Assembly: GCA_016234485.1 (NCBI GenBank)
Contig: JACRBL010000010.1
Span: 23,462-87,461, forward strand
Direction of reading: 5' to 3'
DNA from: Chloroflexota bacterium
GTDB lineage: Bacteria > Chloroflexota > Anaerolineae > Anaerolineales > Villigracilaceae
DNA: 64,000 nucleotides
Positions within the stretch are counted from its first letter, which is position 1; the number at the start of each line of letters is the position of its first letter. The notes under the pieces were generated by a model. That model did not search any database and was not told the DNA's origin. It worked only from the letters and a program-made list of their open reading frames with translations. Both the position numbers and the translations under genes were made by a program. This document shows positions 42,328 through 50,973 of the stretch, piece after piece.

Positions 42328-43248
42328 TTACGGTTTTCTCGCGAACGTCAAATACAACGGAAACGAACCCGTCGCTGTGAATGTGCCTTCTTCGATTGCC
42401 TTCACGATTCCCGCGCTGTCAATCGCGTGGTGGAACCAGCAACCATCTTCTTCCGTCCCGCCGCCCGCCATTACGGTTTCGATATCCAGCCTCAGCCATT
42501 TTTCATCATTGTCAACGATGTTCGCTGTTTTGACCAATTCGAGATAGTTGCGCTGTTTCTCGTGGCGATACGGCGGGAAGACGTGCATGGCGCGGTCGTT
42601 GAGCCGCACATCGTACACATCCAGCCCCGCCTGTGTTGCCAATAATGGCACGCGCACACCGATGGTGTTATCGCCGCGTCCCAAAGCCTTCTTCCCCTTC
42701 ATGAACAAAAGATTGATTCGATAATACTCGCGATACCAGTCTTCACCGCGTTTGTCGAAGTGGACGTTGTCGTAATTGGACATGGCGCTGTCGGTGTATT
42801 CCGCCGCGAAGAAGACTCCGCCGAGTTTGAGAACGCGCGTTATTTCTTTGATGACCGTCTGCGCGTCGCGGACGTGAGTCAACACGGTTTGACAAAGGAC
42901 GGCGTCAAACGATTCATCTTCGTATTTCAAATTGTGCGCGTCGCCCTGCTCGAAGGTCAGATTCTTGAGTCCATTGCGCGCGGCATACGCGGACGCGTCT
43001 TCGAGGGGCTTGGGTTCAAAGTCAACGCCGAGGATGGAGAGATCAGGTCTGAGGTCCGCGAGGAGAAGCGAAATGCCGCCGTTGCCGCAGCCCACGTCTA
43101 GGACGCGCCCGCTTTGGGGGATGTCGAGAAGCGGAAGGATGATCTGCTCAAAGTAATCGAAATTCCAGAAGGTCTTCATCCGCAGGCGAAGGAAGGCGGA
43201 GTTGTCGTCGTCCGACCAGGGATTGACGGTGGGCGTTTGTTGGGTCAT
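42328..43248 (-). CDS. Class I SAM-dependent methyltransferase (Methyltransf_11-like)
   Basis: 306 residues. SAM-binding VLDVGCGNGGISLLLADL (about residues 49-66), an acidic residue after the second strand (GVDFEPKPL), and the post-motif strand FDAVLCQTVLTHVRD (about residue 110) give a confident fold. The C-terminal 130 residues form a cap domain that should decide the substrate, which I cannot name. The gap to the copper ATPase gene (42198-42327) holds a small GGATTGCCAATCC palindrome at 42311-42323 and nothing else recognisable. Confidence 0.75.
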   Translation of the reverse strand: MTQQTPTVNPWSDDDNSAFLRLRMKTFWNFDYFEQIILPLLDIPQSGRVLDVGCGNGGISLLLADLRPDLSILGVDFEPKPLEDASAYAARNGLKNLTFEQGDAHNLKYEDESFDAVLCQTVLTHVRDAQTVIKEITRVLKLGGVFFAAEYTDSAMSNYDNVHFDKRGEDWYREYYRINLLFMKGKKALGRGDNTIGVRVPLLATQAGLDVYDVRLNDRAMHVFPPYRHEKQRNYLELVKTANIVDNDEKWLRLDIETVMAGGGTEEDGCWFHHAIDSAGIVKAIEEGTFTATGSFPLYLTFARKP

Positions 43249-43268
43249 GTTGTTATTTCTTCCTCCCC

Positions 43269-43559
43269 TTACTCTAGTCCATCCACCAACACGGTATAAC
43301 CCTCCGTCGCCGCCAAACGCAGGGGACGCGCTTCCCGATAGGCGTCGGAGTTGTACCAGCGCAGCGCTTCCTCGCGCGAGTCGAATTTAATCACCACCGT
43401 TCGCGGTAAATCCATATTCCCTTCGAGCATCTCCGTGTTATTGTCAATAACCAGAATTTCGTGATGAAACGGTTCAATCGTCGCGCCTGCCTTGTCGTAA
43501 TACGCATTCATTTTCTCTGTGTCGTGAATGCGGACGTGAAAGATGAAATATGTGGACAT
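43269..43559 (-). CDS. DUF1330 family protein
   Basis: 95 residues from the ATG at 43559 (AAGGAG eight bases upstream). A ferredoxin-like alpha-beta fold with the family pattern: YFIFHVRIHDTEKMNAYYDKA, VIKFDSREEALRWYNSDAYREARPLR. DUF1330 proteins are small dimeric alpha/beta-barrel proteins of unknown function. It lies between a methyltransferase and a DUF1059 gene on the same strand. A 33-base palindrome precedes it. Confidence 0.85.
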   Translation of the reverse strand: MSTYFIFHVRIHDTEKMNAYYDKAGATIEPFHHEILVIDNNTEMLEGNMDLPRTVVIKFDSREEALRWYNSDAYREARPLRLAATEGYTVLVDGLE

Positions 43560-43573
43560 AAGTTTCTCCTTTG

Positions 43574-43606
43574 AAGTGACAGTCACCTTGAAGGTAACTG
43601 TCACTT
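43574..43606. repeat. 33-base near-perfect palindrome
   Basis: AAGTGACAGTcACCTT-g-AAGGTaACTGTCACTT between the DUF1059 and DUF1330 genes. It makes a 16-base stem with one mismatch and a single-base centre, so it may act at the DNA level or as a hairpin reducing read-through. Confidence 0.8.
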
Positions 43607-43615
43607 TCTTTCCCG

Positions 43616-43807
43616 CTATACGGGTTTGATATTCGCTTCGAGCGTCTTTGCCAGATCCGCCTTCTGCTCATCGGTCATTGAGTTGAGAATCTCGGCATGG
43701 ACAACGCCCGCGTGCGCAAACGCCTTCTCCTTGATCTCCTCCGCCGTTTCGCCCGTGGCGACGAAATCGCAATCCACGCCTGTGTCCTTGCAAGCAAATT
43801 TCAACAT
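43616..43807 (-). CDS. DUF1059 family small protein
   Basis: 63 residues. FACKDTGVDCDFVATGETAEEI matches the small DUF1059 family, with the two Cys of the C-x5-7-C region and the following helical KAFAHAGVVHAEIL segment. Function unknown; a metal or redox role is only a guess from the Cys pair. Good Shine-Dalgarno (AAGGAG). It is divergent from the SARP-type regulator gene. Confidence 0.85.
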   Translation of the reverse strand: MLKFACKDTGVDCDFVATGETAEEIKEKAFAHAGVVHAEILNSMTDEQKADLAKTLEANIKPV

Positions 43808-43891
43808 GATATTTTCTCCTTTTTTGTCTGAATTTTCCCCAGTATAAAAAACTGGCGTTGCAAAATCGTCTCACAAATCGTTGCAATAAAA

Positions 43892-43897
43892 TATAAT
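43892..43897 (+). promoter_or_regulatory. -10 TATAAT directly before the regulator start codon (possible leaderless mRNA)
   Basis: TATAAT ends six bases before the ATG at 43904, so transcription would begin at or next to the start codon. TTGCAA occurs at 43859-43864 and 43881-43886, flanking the expected -35 area. Confidence 0.4.
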
Positions 43898-43903
43898 TCG
43901 CCC

Positions 43904-46900
43904 ATGGCCAATCTCGCTGCCCATCTCTTCGGCGCGCCGCGTGTCACGCTCGACGACGCGCCCATCGAAACCGCGCGCCGCAAAACGCTCGCGCTTCTCA
44001 TTTACCTCGCTTGCAATTCAAATCAACCACATTCACGCGAATCCCTTGCCGCGCTTTTCTGGGCGGAGCAATCGCAGGAACGCGCCTTCGCCAACCTCCG
44101 CCATGCGTTGTGGGAAATCAATCAGGCATTGGGCGATGGCTGGATGGATTCCGACCGCGATGAGATTCGACTCACGGGCGAGATTGACCTCGACGTGACT
44201 CGCTTCCGCGCCCTCATCAACGCTTCACACGACCCCGCACCTGATTCTGCTTCGAGATTCATTTCCCTCGCCCAAGCCGCCTCGCTCTACACCGACCACT
44301 TCCTCGCAGGTTTCACGCTCAAAGACGCGCCCGCCTTCGATGACTGGGCATTCTTCCAAGCGGACTTGCTCCGTCGTGAGTTGGCGTCCGCACTCGAAAC
44401 TTTGTCTCGCGGCTACTGCGACTCGAACCGTGCGTCCGAAGCGATTCCCTTCGCCCGACGTTGGCTCGCGCTGGACGCGTTGAACGAGTCCGCGCACAGG
44501 CAGTTGATGATTGCCTTCGAACTCGCGGGCGAACATGCGTCCGCGCTGCGGCAGTATCAGCAATGCGCAGCGACCCTGCAAAAGGAACTCGGAATCGAAC
44601 CCGAAGCGGAGACGAAAGCCCTGCACGAAAAAATCCGCGCGGGCGGGTTGCAGGGAAAACCGTCAGTGAGAAACAATCTCCCTTCCGCAGTGACCAGTTT
44701 CATCGGTCGCGAGAACGAAGCGGAGCGCGTCCGATTTGAACTCGCGCAGAATCGACTCGTCACGCTGACAGGTTCAGGCGGCGTCGGCAAGACCCGTCTC
44801 GCCATCGAAGCCGCGCGCGGACTTCTGGCGCAATTTCCGCAGGGCGTGTGGCTGGTGGAGTTGGCATCCATCACCGAAGCGGATTTGATTCCGCGGGCGG
44901 TGGCGGGCGCGCTGGAAGTGGAACACAACGACCCCGACGCTCTGTTTGGATTTTTGCGCGACCGCGCGGCGCTGATTTTGCTCGACAATTGCGAACACCT
45001 GATTGACGGCGCGGCGAAGTTTGCATCGCGTTTGCTGGCGACTTGCCCGAACGTGCGCGTACTTGCCACCAGCCGCGAGTCGCTTGGGATTGAGGGCGAG
45101 CTTGCGCTACGCGTGCCGTCGCTGGAGATGACCGACGCGGCGCGACTCTTCGCCGAACGCGCGCGGCTCGTCCAGCCGTCGTTTGTGTTGGATGCGTCGA
45201 ACACTTCGGTGATTGCAGAAGTTTGTACGCGGCTCGATGGCATTCCGCTTGCCGTCGAACTCGCCGCCAGCCGAGTCAAGATGTTGAGTCTCGAACAAAT
45301 CTCGGCGCGACTCGATAACGCAATTGCTTTGCTGACGGGCGGAAGCCGCGCCGCGCTCCCGCGCCAGCAGACCTTACGCGCCGCGATCGACTGGAGTTAC
45401 AACCTGCTCCCCGAAGCGGAACAGTCGCTGTTTCGTCGTCTATCCGTTTTCACAGGCGGCTGGACTCTCGAAGCGGCGGAATCTGTTTGCTGTGATGACG
45501 GCGAAGCGAAAGAACGCGTATTGGATTGGCTGACACAACTCACCAACAAATCCTTGATTCACGTTGGCGTGGTGCGGACACTTGCACCGCACGCAAGTGC
45601 AGGTGATGGCAATCCGCAATCGGCGGGATACCATCCCGCCCCACGATTTTTCATGCTTGAAACCATCCGCCAATACGCACACGAAAAATTAAAAACGCTG
45701 AACGAAGATGACCGTGCGCAGGAATCCCACGCCCGCTGGTGTGTCGAACTCGCCGAACGCGCCGAGCCGAATCTCCGCAAACACGGACAAGTCGAATGGC
45801 TCGCGAAACTCGAAGCCGACCACGACAACTTCCGCGCCGCGCTGGATTGGTCGCTGAAGAATCACAAAGCCGAGACCGCCATGCGTCTCGCGGGCGCGCT
45901 CTCTGAATTTTGGAAGATGAGAGCATACGCGGGAGAAGGACTCCAATGGCTGGAATCAGCCATAAAGGAATCAGAAGCGGAATCCATCCCCGCAAAATAC
46001 CGCGCCAAAGTCCATCTCGGAATCGCCGCGCTGATTCTGGAAACTCCAAAGTTCGAAAATGATTCCCAACTCATTCGAGACCACGCCAGCGAAGCGATTC
46101 GCATCTACGAAGAAATCGGCGACACGCCCGAAATGATTCATGCGGTTTATGTCAGCAGCGGTGCGCCGTGGGTCGAAGGCGATTTTGTCAAAGCGCGTGA
46201 AGTCTTTGAGCATGGCTATCAACTTGCCACCCGCGCGGAGGACGCGTGGGGCATGGGCAGTTGCCTGCATTGTCTCGGTCATCTGGCGCAAATTGACGGC
46301 AATCCCAAACAGGCGCGTGTCCACTTCGAACAAAGCATCTTCATCCTGCGCGAATGCGGCGACCTGTGGAACCTCGCGCATCCGCTGATGGATATTGCCA
46401 TCTGTTACTGGAACGAAGGCGATACAAAAAAATCATTGGCGACGCATGAAGCCAGCATCGAAACTTTCCGTGCGGTCGGCGACACGAACAATGTCGCATG
46501 GCAGCAACGCCTGCTCGGGCTGCGCGCCATGCGCATGGGAAAGTTCGCCCTTGCCAAAGACTTCTTCGAGCGCGCGCTTGCCATTACGCTTGAACACGGC
46601 TTTGCCACCGACAACGCCGCCGCCTACAATCATCTTGGCGTCACCGCAACCCTGCAAGGCGATTTTGCCACTGCCCGCGTACATCTCGAAAGAGCCTTGC
46701 GCATTCAACGCGCCGCCACAGGACAAATCAACCTGGCTCGGGTCTTGAGGGATTTCGGTTTGCTTCATTACTATGACTCCCAACCAAACGAAGCCCGCGC
46801 CGCGCTCGATGAAAGTCTCACCATCTTTGAACAGAGCGGCAACACCGAACGCACCGACCACTCGCTCGCCTATCTCACCCGCGCGGACGTGGCGCGTGTG

Positions 46901-47224
46901 CAAGGGGATTTGGACTCCGCCCGCGGCCTTTACCTTAAATCTCTGACCCTGACCGAAGCCCTCCCGCTTCTTCCCTACCCCCTGGAGGGATTCGCCAAAC
47001 TGAGCATTCTCCACGCCCAAGCCGATCGCGCCGCGCGTCTCTTCGGCGCGGCTCATCGCTTACGTGAGCAAATGGAAATCCCCCTCCCGCCTGTCGAATG
47101 CGCGGACTATGAGAAGCATCTTGCCCTGACAAAGAAGGCGATGGGAAAGAAGGAGTTCACGTCCGCCTGGAAGGAGGGGGAAACGATGAGCGTGGAGGAG
47201 GTCAGCGGGTATGCTGTGCAATGA
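43904..47224 (+). CDS. SARP/AfsR-type regulator: BTAD + NB-ARC-like ATPase + TPR
   Basis: 1106 residues. An N-terminal winged-helix-like region and bacterial transcriptional activation domain (about 1-245; RESLAALFWAEQSQERAFAN, GIEPEAETKALHEKI). Then a STAND/NB-ARC ATPase with Walker A LTGSGGVGKTRLA (about residue 287) and Walker B ALILLDNCEHLI (about residue 355). C-terminal TPR repeats run from about 660 to 1060. Such proteins switch a DNA-binding domain through ATP and a TPR-sensed ligand. Residues about 558-566 (TLAPHASAG) come from a palindromic insertion shared with the rlmI-like gene. The target genes are unknown. Confidence 0.85.
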   Translation: MANLAAHLFGAPRVTLDDAPIETARRKTLALLIYLACNSNQPHSRESLAALFWAEQSQERAFANLRHALWEINQALGDGWMDSDRDEIRLTGEIDLDVTRFRALINASHDPAPDSASRFISLAQAASLYTDHFLAGFTLKDAPAFDDWAFFQADLLRRELASALETLSRGYCDSNRASEAIPFARRWLALDALNESAHRQLMIAFELAGEHASALRQYQQCAATLQKELGIEPEAETKALHEKIRAGGLQGKPSVRNNLPSAVTSFIGRENEAERVRFELAQNRLVTLTGSGGVGKTRLAIEAARGLLAQFPQGVWLVELASITEADLIPRAVAGALEVEHNDPDALFGFLRDRAALILLDNCEHLIDGAAKFASRLLATCPNVRVLATSRESLGIEGELALRVPSLEMTDAARLFAERARLVQPSFVLDASNTSVIAEVCTRLDGIPLAVELAASRVKMLSLEQISARLDNAIALLTGGSRAALPRQQTLRAAIDWSYNLLPEAEQSLFRRLSVFTGGWTLEAAESVCCDDGEAKERVLDWLTQLTNKSLIHVGVVRTLAPHASAGDGNPQSAGYHPAPRFFMLETIRQYAHEKLKTLNEDDRAQESHARWCVELAERAEPNLRKHGQVEWLAKLEADHDNFRAALDWSLKNHKAETAMRLAGALSEFWKMRAYAGEGLQWLESAIKESEAESIPAKYRAKVHLGIAALILETPKFENDSQLIRDHASEAIRIYEEIGDTPEMIHAVYVSSGAPWVEGDFVKAREVFEHGYQLATRAEDAWGMGSCLHCLGHLAQIDGNPKQARVHFEQSIFILRECGDLWNLAHPLMDIAICYWNEGDTKKSLATHEASIETFRAVGDTNNVAWQQRLLGLRAMRMGKFALAKDFFERALAITLEHGFATDNAAAYNHLGVTATLQGDFATARVHLERALRIQRAATGQINLARVLRDFGLLHYYDSQPNEARAALDESLTIFEQSGNTERTDHSLAYLTRADVARVQGDLDSARGLYLKSLTLTEALPLLPYPLEGFAKLSILHAQADRAARLFGAAHRLREQMEIPLPPVECADYEKHLALTKKAMGKKEFTSAWKEGETMSVEEVSGYAVQ
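45577..45640. repeat. Two in-frame palindromes inside the SARP-type regulator gene
   Basis: CACTTGCACC...GCAAGTGCAGGTG (45579-45605), same element and frame as in the rlmI-like gene, and GGCGGGATaccATCCCGCC (45622-45640). Both sit in the region after the ATPase domain. Confidence 0.85.
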
Positions 47225-47266
47225 AATCACAACGAGATCGGGGTTGGAGGTTGGATCTTCTACGAG

Positions 47267-47767
47267 TTATGTATTCGCGGCAAATTCCAACTTCAACGGG
47301 ATCGCACGCGACATGGAATCACCTACAGGCGAGGAGCGTTCACAGCGCTCGCGCAGATAGGCGATCTGTTCAGGCGTTGCGTCGGGGACGGAGATTTTCA
47401 CCGTGTAGGAAATGCTGTCGTAGCCCGAACCCGGCGCCCCGTCCAGACCGAGATACGAGCAGACGTTGAAATGTCCCGTCGCTTCCACTGAAAGGGATTC
47501 GATCTTGAGTCCGAGGAAGGAGGCGTGCATGGCGATCAAATCCACGTCGCAGGCGGCCAGGGTGGCGAGGAACATTTGCATCGGGTTGAATTCATCGTCA
47601 CCGCCGAGATGGACGGTCATGCCTTTGAACTCAACCCGCGAGCGCGAGCCGCCCTCCCAATGCGCGACGAGCGCGGGATTGCGTTCGGCTTTTTCGGGAT
47701 GCTGGGCGCAAATGTTCTTAAACTCCAGCAGTTCGCCAACTTCCACGCCGTTGATATTTTCACTCAT
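47267..47767 (-). CDS. OsmC-family peroxide/hydroperoxide-reactive protein
   Basis: 166 residues with the two family Cys: one in FLATLAACDVDLIAMHA (about residue 72) and one in YLRERCERSSPVGDS (about residue 143). OsmC/Ohr proteins reduce organic hydroperoxides with this Cys pair; the subclass here is uncertain. The start overlaps the end of the preceding paralogue gene by 8 bases, so it is the third gene of an operon starting at 49593. Confidence 0.85.
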   Translation of the reverse strand: MSENINGVEVGELLEFKNICAQHPEKAERNPALVAHWEGGSRSRVEFKGMTVHLGGDDEFNPMQMFLATLAACDVDLIAMHASFLGLKIESLSVEATGHFNVCSYLGLDGAPGSGYDSISYTVKISVPDATPEQIAYLRERCERSSPVGDSMSRAIPLKLEFAANT

Positions 47768-48677
47768 GGATTTCTCCTTTCATTGCTTGTAACCCATCCC
47801 GCAATTGCCTCGCGAGGCTCGCCAACTCTTCCAACTCGGACTTATTCAAGCACGACCACGGCGCGAAGAAGAGACGTTCCGTCTCCGCTTCGACCTCCAC
47901 CCGCGCCTGTTTGCCCGCTTCGGTGGCTTTGACTACGCCTGAACTTTCCTCCGCCCACCCGCGCCCGACGAGTTCCCTCACATCCGCCGCGTGGACTTCC
48001 TCCGTCACGCCGCGGCGGCTGAGGTTGGCGTGCAGGTCGGCGAATGGTATTGAGTCGCTGTTCGAGAGAGAGTCGAGTACTTCCCACGTGTGACCTTCGA
48101 CGCCGTGCGCGCTCCACGTAGCGTAATAACAATCATCGCGATGTCCTTCCAATAGCAGGCAGTGGGCAGGAAAACCTTCGAGAGCCGCGAATGTCCCCGT
48201 CCGCTGGTAGAGGTCTCGTTTGGCTTTTATCAAAACATGTGCGGGCGGTTCAGGCAAGTTGAACGCCGCGTCTGAAATGCGGGCAAGGAGATTGCCAAGC
48301 GCCCGCAACGACTCTTTGGGTATGGGAGTGAGAGTCGCCATGTCATTATTCCCTGCCTGGATGAGTCGAAGCGCGGCGGTTATTCCCAACTCGGTTGCGC
48401 GATATTTCCCCTGGCCGTCGTGCGCCAAATATCCCTGCTGAACTGCGGAGGTAAGCCGCTCATCGTTCACCTGCGCAAGCCCGTATGGAAAGTATCGCAT
48501 GAACTGGGCGATGGAAAACGGAGTGGCATCGAACAACCAAATTACCGTCACCCAGGCATAGTAGCCAGGGGGCAGTGAAAGTTCCTGCGCGACTTTGTCC
48601 GCGGCAGGGTAGGCATAATTATCAAACAGAATTTCCGAACTTTCTTCGAGCGCAGACCAGATGGGTTTGAGGTTCAT
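47760..48677 (-). CDS. Helical protein, paralogue A (SCO6745-like?)
   Basis: 305 residues from the ATG at 48677 (AAGGAG six bases upstream). The pattern WSALEESSEILFDNYAYP, MRYFPYGLAQVNDERLTSAV, and a C-terminal LFFAPWSCLNKSELEELASL is shared with the next gene upstream. It vaguely resembles SCO6745-type actinobacterial proteins, possibly with winged-helix-like modules (LVGRGWAEESSGVVKATEAG). I do not assign a function. Tandem duplication with the neighbour is clear. Confidence 0.6.
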   Translation of the reverse strand: MNLKPIWSALEESSEILFDNYAYPAADKVAQELSLPPGYYAWVTVIWLFDATPFSIAQFMRYFPYGLAQVNDERLTSAVQQGYLAHDGQGKYRATELGITAALRLIQAGNNDMATLTPIPKESLRALGNLLARISDAAFNLPEPPAHVLIKAKRDLYQRTGTFAALEGFPAHCLLLEGHRDDCYYATWSAHGVEGHTWEVLDSLSNSDSIPFADLHANLSRRGVTEEVHAADVRELVGRGWAEESSGVVKATEAGKQARVEVEAETERLFFAPWSCLNKSELEELASLARQLRDGLQAMKGEIHE

Positions 48678-48687
48678 CACATGCTCC

Positions 48688-49593
48688 TTATTTGCTTTCC
48701 AGATTTTTCAACCCATCCCGCAGTTGACCTGCGAGACTCGCCAACTCCTCCAACTCCAATTCATTCAGACACGACCACGGCGCGAAGAAGTATTCGTCGG
48801 TCAACGATTCGGCTTCGTCGCGGAGGCATTTGCCTTCGGCTGTGGGCTGGTACGTTTTGCCATCTTGTTGAATCCATCCACGTTCGACGAGTTCCTGCAA
48901 GATGCTGGCGTATTCCTCGCGAGTGATTCCTCGAAACGATAGTTCATCGAAAATCTTATCGAGCGTGTTGTTCTTACCGCCCCATACTTCGCTGAACACC
49001 TCCCAGCGATTGCCTTCAAAGTTATGGCTTCTCCATGCCGCCATGTGCGAGTCCATCCGGTAGAAATCCAGTTCCTTGAAGTAGTGGACGAAGAGTCGGT
49101 TCAAAGGCGCGGTGCCGTCGAATGTGCTTTTGTAGTTTTTGTAATGGGTCAGGCAAAACTTGGGCGGCGGATCGGGCGCGGCAAACGACGCGTCGGATAA
49201 TCGAACAAGATAATCTACAAGACATTGAAGGTCATTGGGCGGAAGGGGATGCAGATCGGCAATGCCATCCGTCAGCGCTTGCAAACCCTGATGGGCGGCG
49301 GCTTTCCCTTTTTCAGTGGAGCGGAATCTTTCGCCATCTTTCACCAAATACCCTCCCTCTGCGGCGGATGCGAGGCGCCCATTTATTGTCTGCGGGATGC
49401 CGTAGGGAAAGATTTTCATCCATTGTACGGACGAGATGGGTTCGTCTGGAAAAAGGATGATGGCGGGACCCCACGACCAATACCCACCCGATAGATGGTT
49501 TCCCTCCGCAAATTTTTCGATAGACGGGGCGCTGGTGTCACTGCACACACCGTATGATTCTTCTAGCGCAGACCAGATGGATTGCAAGTTCAT
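48688..49593 (-). CDS. Helical protein, paralogue B (SCO6745-like?)
   Basis: 301 residues, clearly a paralogue of the gene at 47760. Both share the N-terminus (LQSIWSALEESYGV against LKPIWSALEESSEI), MKIFPYGIPQTINGRLASA, and the C-terminal FFAPWSCLNELELEELASLA. First gene of a three-gene operon with paralogue A and OsmC; Shine-Dalgarno AAGGAG. The shared C-terminal motif is the most conserved part and probably the functional core. Function unknown. Confidence 0.6.
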   Translation of the reverse strand: MNLQSIWSALEESYGVCSDTSAPSIEKFAEGNHLSGGYWSWGPAIILFPDEPISSVQWMKIFPYGIPQTINGRLASAAEGGYLVKDGERFRSTEKGKAAAHQGLQALTDGIADLHPLPPNDLQCLVDYLVRLSDASFAAPDPPPKFCLTHYKNYKSTFDGTAPLNRLFVHYFKELDFYRMDSHMAAWRSHNFEGNRWEVFSEVWGGKNNTLDKIFDELSFRGITREEYASILQELVERGWIQQDGKTYQPTAEGKCLRDEAESLTDEYFFAPWSCLNELELEELASLAGQLRDGLKNLESK

Positions 49594-49662
49594 GGGATGT
49601 CTCCTTATCCTTTAATGGCGCAATACTTCGGTCACTACACCGAGCTACTTTTGTTATCTTTG

Positions 49663-50160
49663 TCAAACAATTTTCAAAAGCACAAGGGCAAGCATCGTCA
49701 ACCAAAAAATGAAGACGGACGCATAGAGCAGACCGAACATGACCGAATGGGAGAATATGAACTTCCCTTCCCTCTTTGCTGGTCTTTTCATCGGTTTGCT
49801 TAAGAAACGAGGCAGAATCTGAGTTTGCATCAAAATGGAAAACATACCTTGTTCTTCATTGAGCCCAAGAATTTTTTCGATTTCATACCCACCTTTCAGA
49901 AGTTTGTTTAAAAGTTGAAACGTGCGGATTTCCAACATTCCGCAGATGAACGTTAGGACAATGCCAAGTATCGAGATGATGATCCTGGAAAGTACAACGG
50001 CGTCGGTTTGAAAAAAAGCGCTGGCCAGGAATCCGTCTGCCGCGATGGAAAGCCCAGCCACAGTGAAACGGATTTGCACCAGGTTGTTGTGGTAATCAAC
50101 AATTCCATCGTAGCCCGCACTTAGATTTTCAAACTGGGTATCGGAGTTTTTCGCTTTCAT
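49663..50160 (-). CDS. Membrane protein of unknown function
   Basis: 165 residues with about three transmembrane segments: LVQIRFTVAGLSIAADGFLA, IIISILGIVLTFICGMLEI, and a C-terminal SVMFGLLYASVFIFWLTMLA. A cytosolic loop of about 50 residues (KGGYEIEKILGLNEEQGMF) connects the last two. It is AT-richer than its neighbours. Not recognised; the general two-plus-one helix layout recalls small effector-like membrane proteins, but no specific family can be claimed. Confidence 0.5.
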   Translation of the reverse strand: MKAKNSDTQFENLSAGYDGIVDYHNNLVQIRFTVAGLSIAADGFLASAFFQTDAVVLSRIIISILGIVLTFICGMLEIRTFQLLNKLLKGGYEIEKILGLNEEQGMFSILMQTQILPRFLSKPMKRPAKREGKFIFSHSVMFGLLYASVFIFWLTMLALVLLKIV

Positions 50161-50182
50161 TGGGATTTCGCTCTCCTCATTG

Positions 50183-50196
50183 TGTTGAATTCAACA
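50183..50196. promoter_or_regulatory. 14-base perfect palindrome upstream of the 165-residue membrane protein gene
   Basis: TGTTGAATTCAACA, 23 bases before the start codon at 50160. It could be an operator for a dimeric repressor. No regulator is linked. Confidence 0.4.
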
Positions 50197-50243
50197 TACT
50201 ACGAACGCGTGGCATGATTATCTTCTTTGAGGGCCTGTCTTTA

Positions 50244-50909
50244 TTACCAGAACATCACCGAACCGACCATGAAATGCCCGACCATTCCCAATGACGCAAA
50301 CCCACGCATGGCGAATTGGAAGCCGAAGAGCATCATCGCCAGTGAAGCGAGAGCGCGTCCCCATTGACGGGTAAGGGCGCGTCCGGCCAGCCATTTGACG
50401 GCAAATAGGCTGGGTATGGTGGCAAGGCCGAAGACAAGCATCGTTAATGCGCCGAGGAGGATGTTAGCGGAGGCCATGGCTGTCAGCAGGGCGGTGAGAA
50501 CAAGGCCACATGGAAGAAAACCCCAGAGAAGGCCGAGCAGATACGAGGTCGGGAGTGAAGCGGCGCGAAAGGCGCGGATGGCACGTCCCCAGCGTTGAGT
50601 CAGCGAGGTGAGAATCAGTTCGGGAGAGGGAGTCCACCCGATGAATGCGGAGGCCATGTAAAAGGCGAGGAGGGCGAAGAGGAAGGAGAAGATGGCTTGC
50701 AGGCGTTCGAACGACCAGAGGGTTTGACCGAAGAGTCCGAAGAGCAGGCCGAGCAAAATGTAGGAGGTGATGCGCCCGGCGTGGGCGAGGATCCATGCGA
50801 GTTTGTTTTGAAAAAGGGGCTGGCGGTCGAAGAGGATGACGATGGCGCTACACATGCCCACGCAATGGCCGAGGCTTCCAAGTAGACCGAGGAGGAGGGG
50901 GGCGATCAT
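50244..50909 (-). CDS. TauE/SafE-UreH-type membrane protein linked to the heme-copper oxidoreductase
   Basis: 221 residues from the ATG at 50909. Six transmembrane segments with the UreH_2/DsbD-like duplicated motif: LLGLLGSLGHCVGMCSAIV at the N-terminus and LLWGFLPCGLVLTALL near residue 120. The Cys in each motif (GHCxGMC and PCG) are the family hallmark. Relatives encoded beside heme-copper oxidases are thought to help copper delivery or biogenesis. It is the last gene of the operon, downstream of subunit I, with a perfect hairpin at 50923-50951 between them. Confidence 0.75.
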   Translation of the reverse strand: MIAPLLLGLLGSLGHCVGMCSAIVILFDRQPLFQNKLAWILAHAGRITSYILLGLLFGLFGQTLWSFERLQAIFSFLFALLAFYMASAFIGWTPSPELILTSLTQRWGRAIRAFRAASLPTSYLLGLLWGFLPCGLVLTALLTAMASANILLGALTMLVFGLATIPSLFAVKWLAGRALTRQWGRALASLAMMLFGFQFAMRGFASLGMVGHFMVGSVMFW

Positions 50910-50922
50910 ACCGATAATTTTT

Positions 50923-50951
50923 CCCGCCCAGGGCGCTGGACCCTGGGCGGG
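50923..50951. repeat. Perfect 11-base stem hairpin between subunit I and the TauE-like gene
   Basis: CCCGCCCAGGG-cgctgga-CCCTGGGCGGG, 14 bases before the TauE-like start. No T run follows on the minus strand. It may modulate expression of the last gene or mark an RNA-processing site. Confidence 0.7.
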
Positions 50952-50973
50952 ATTCAAAAGGAGAAAGAGCTTG

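Noticed and set aside
50923..50951. Terminator between subunit I and the TauE-like gene
   Set aside because: The stem is strong, but on the minus strand it is followed by AAAAATT, not a T run, and the next gene starts 14 bases on.
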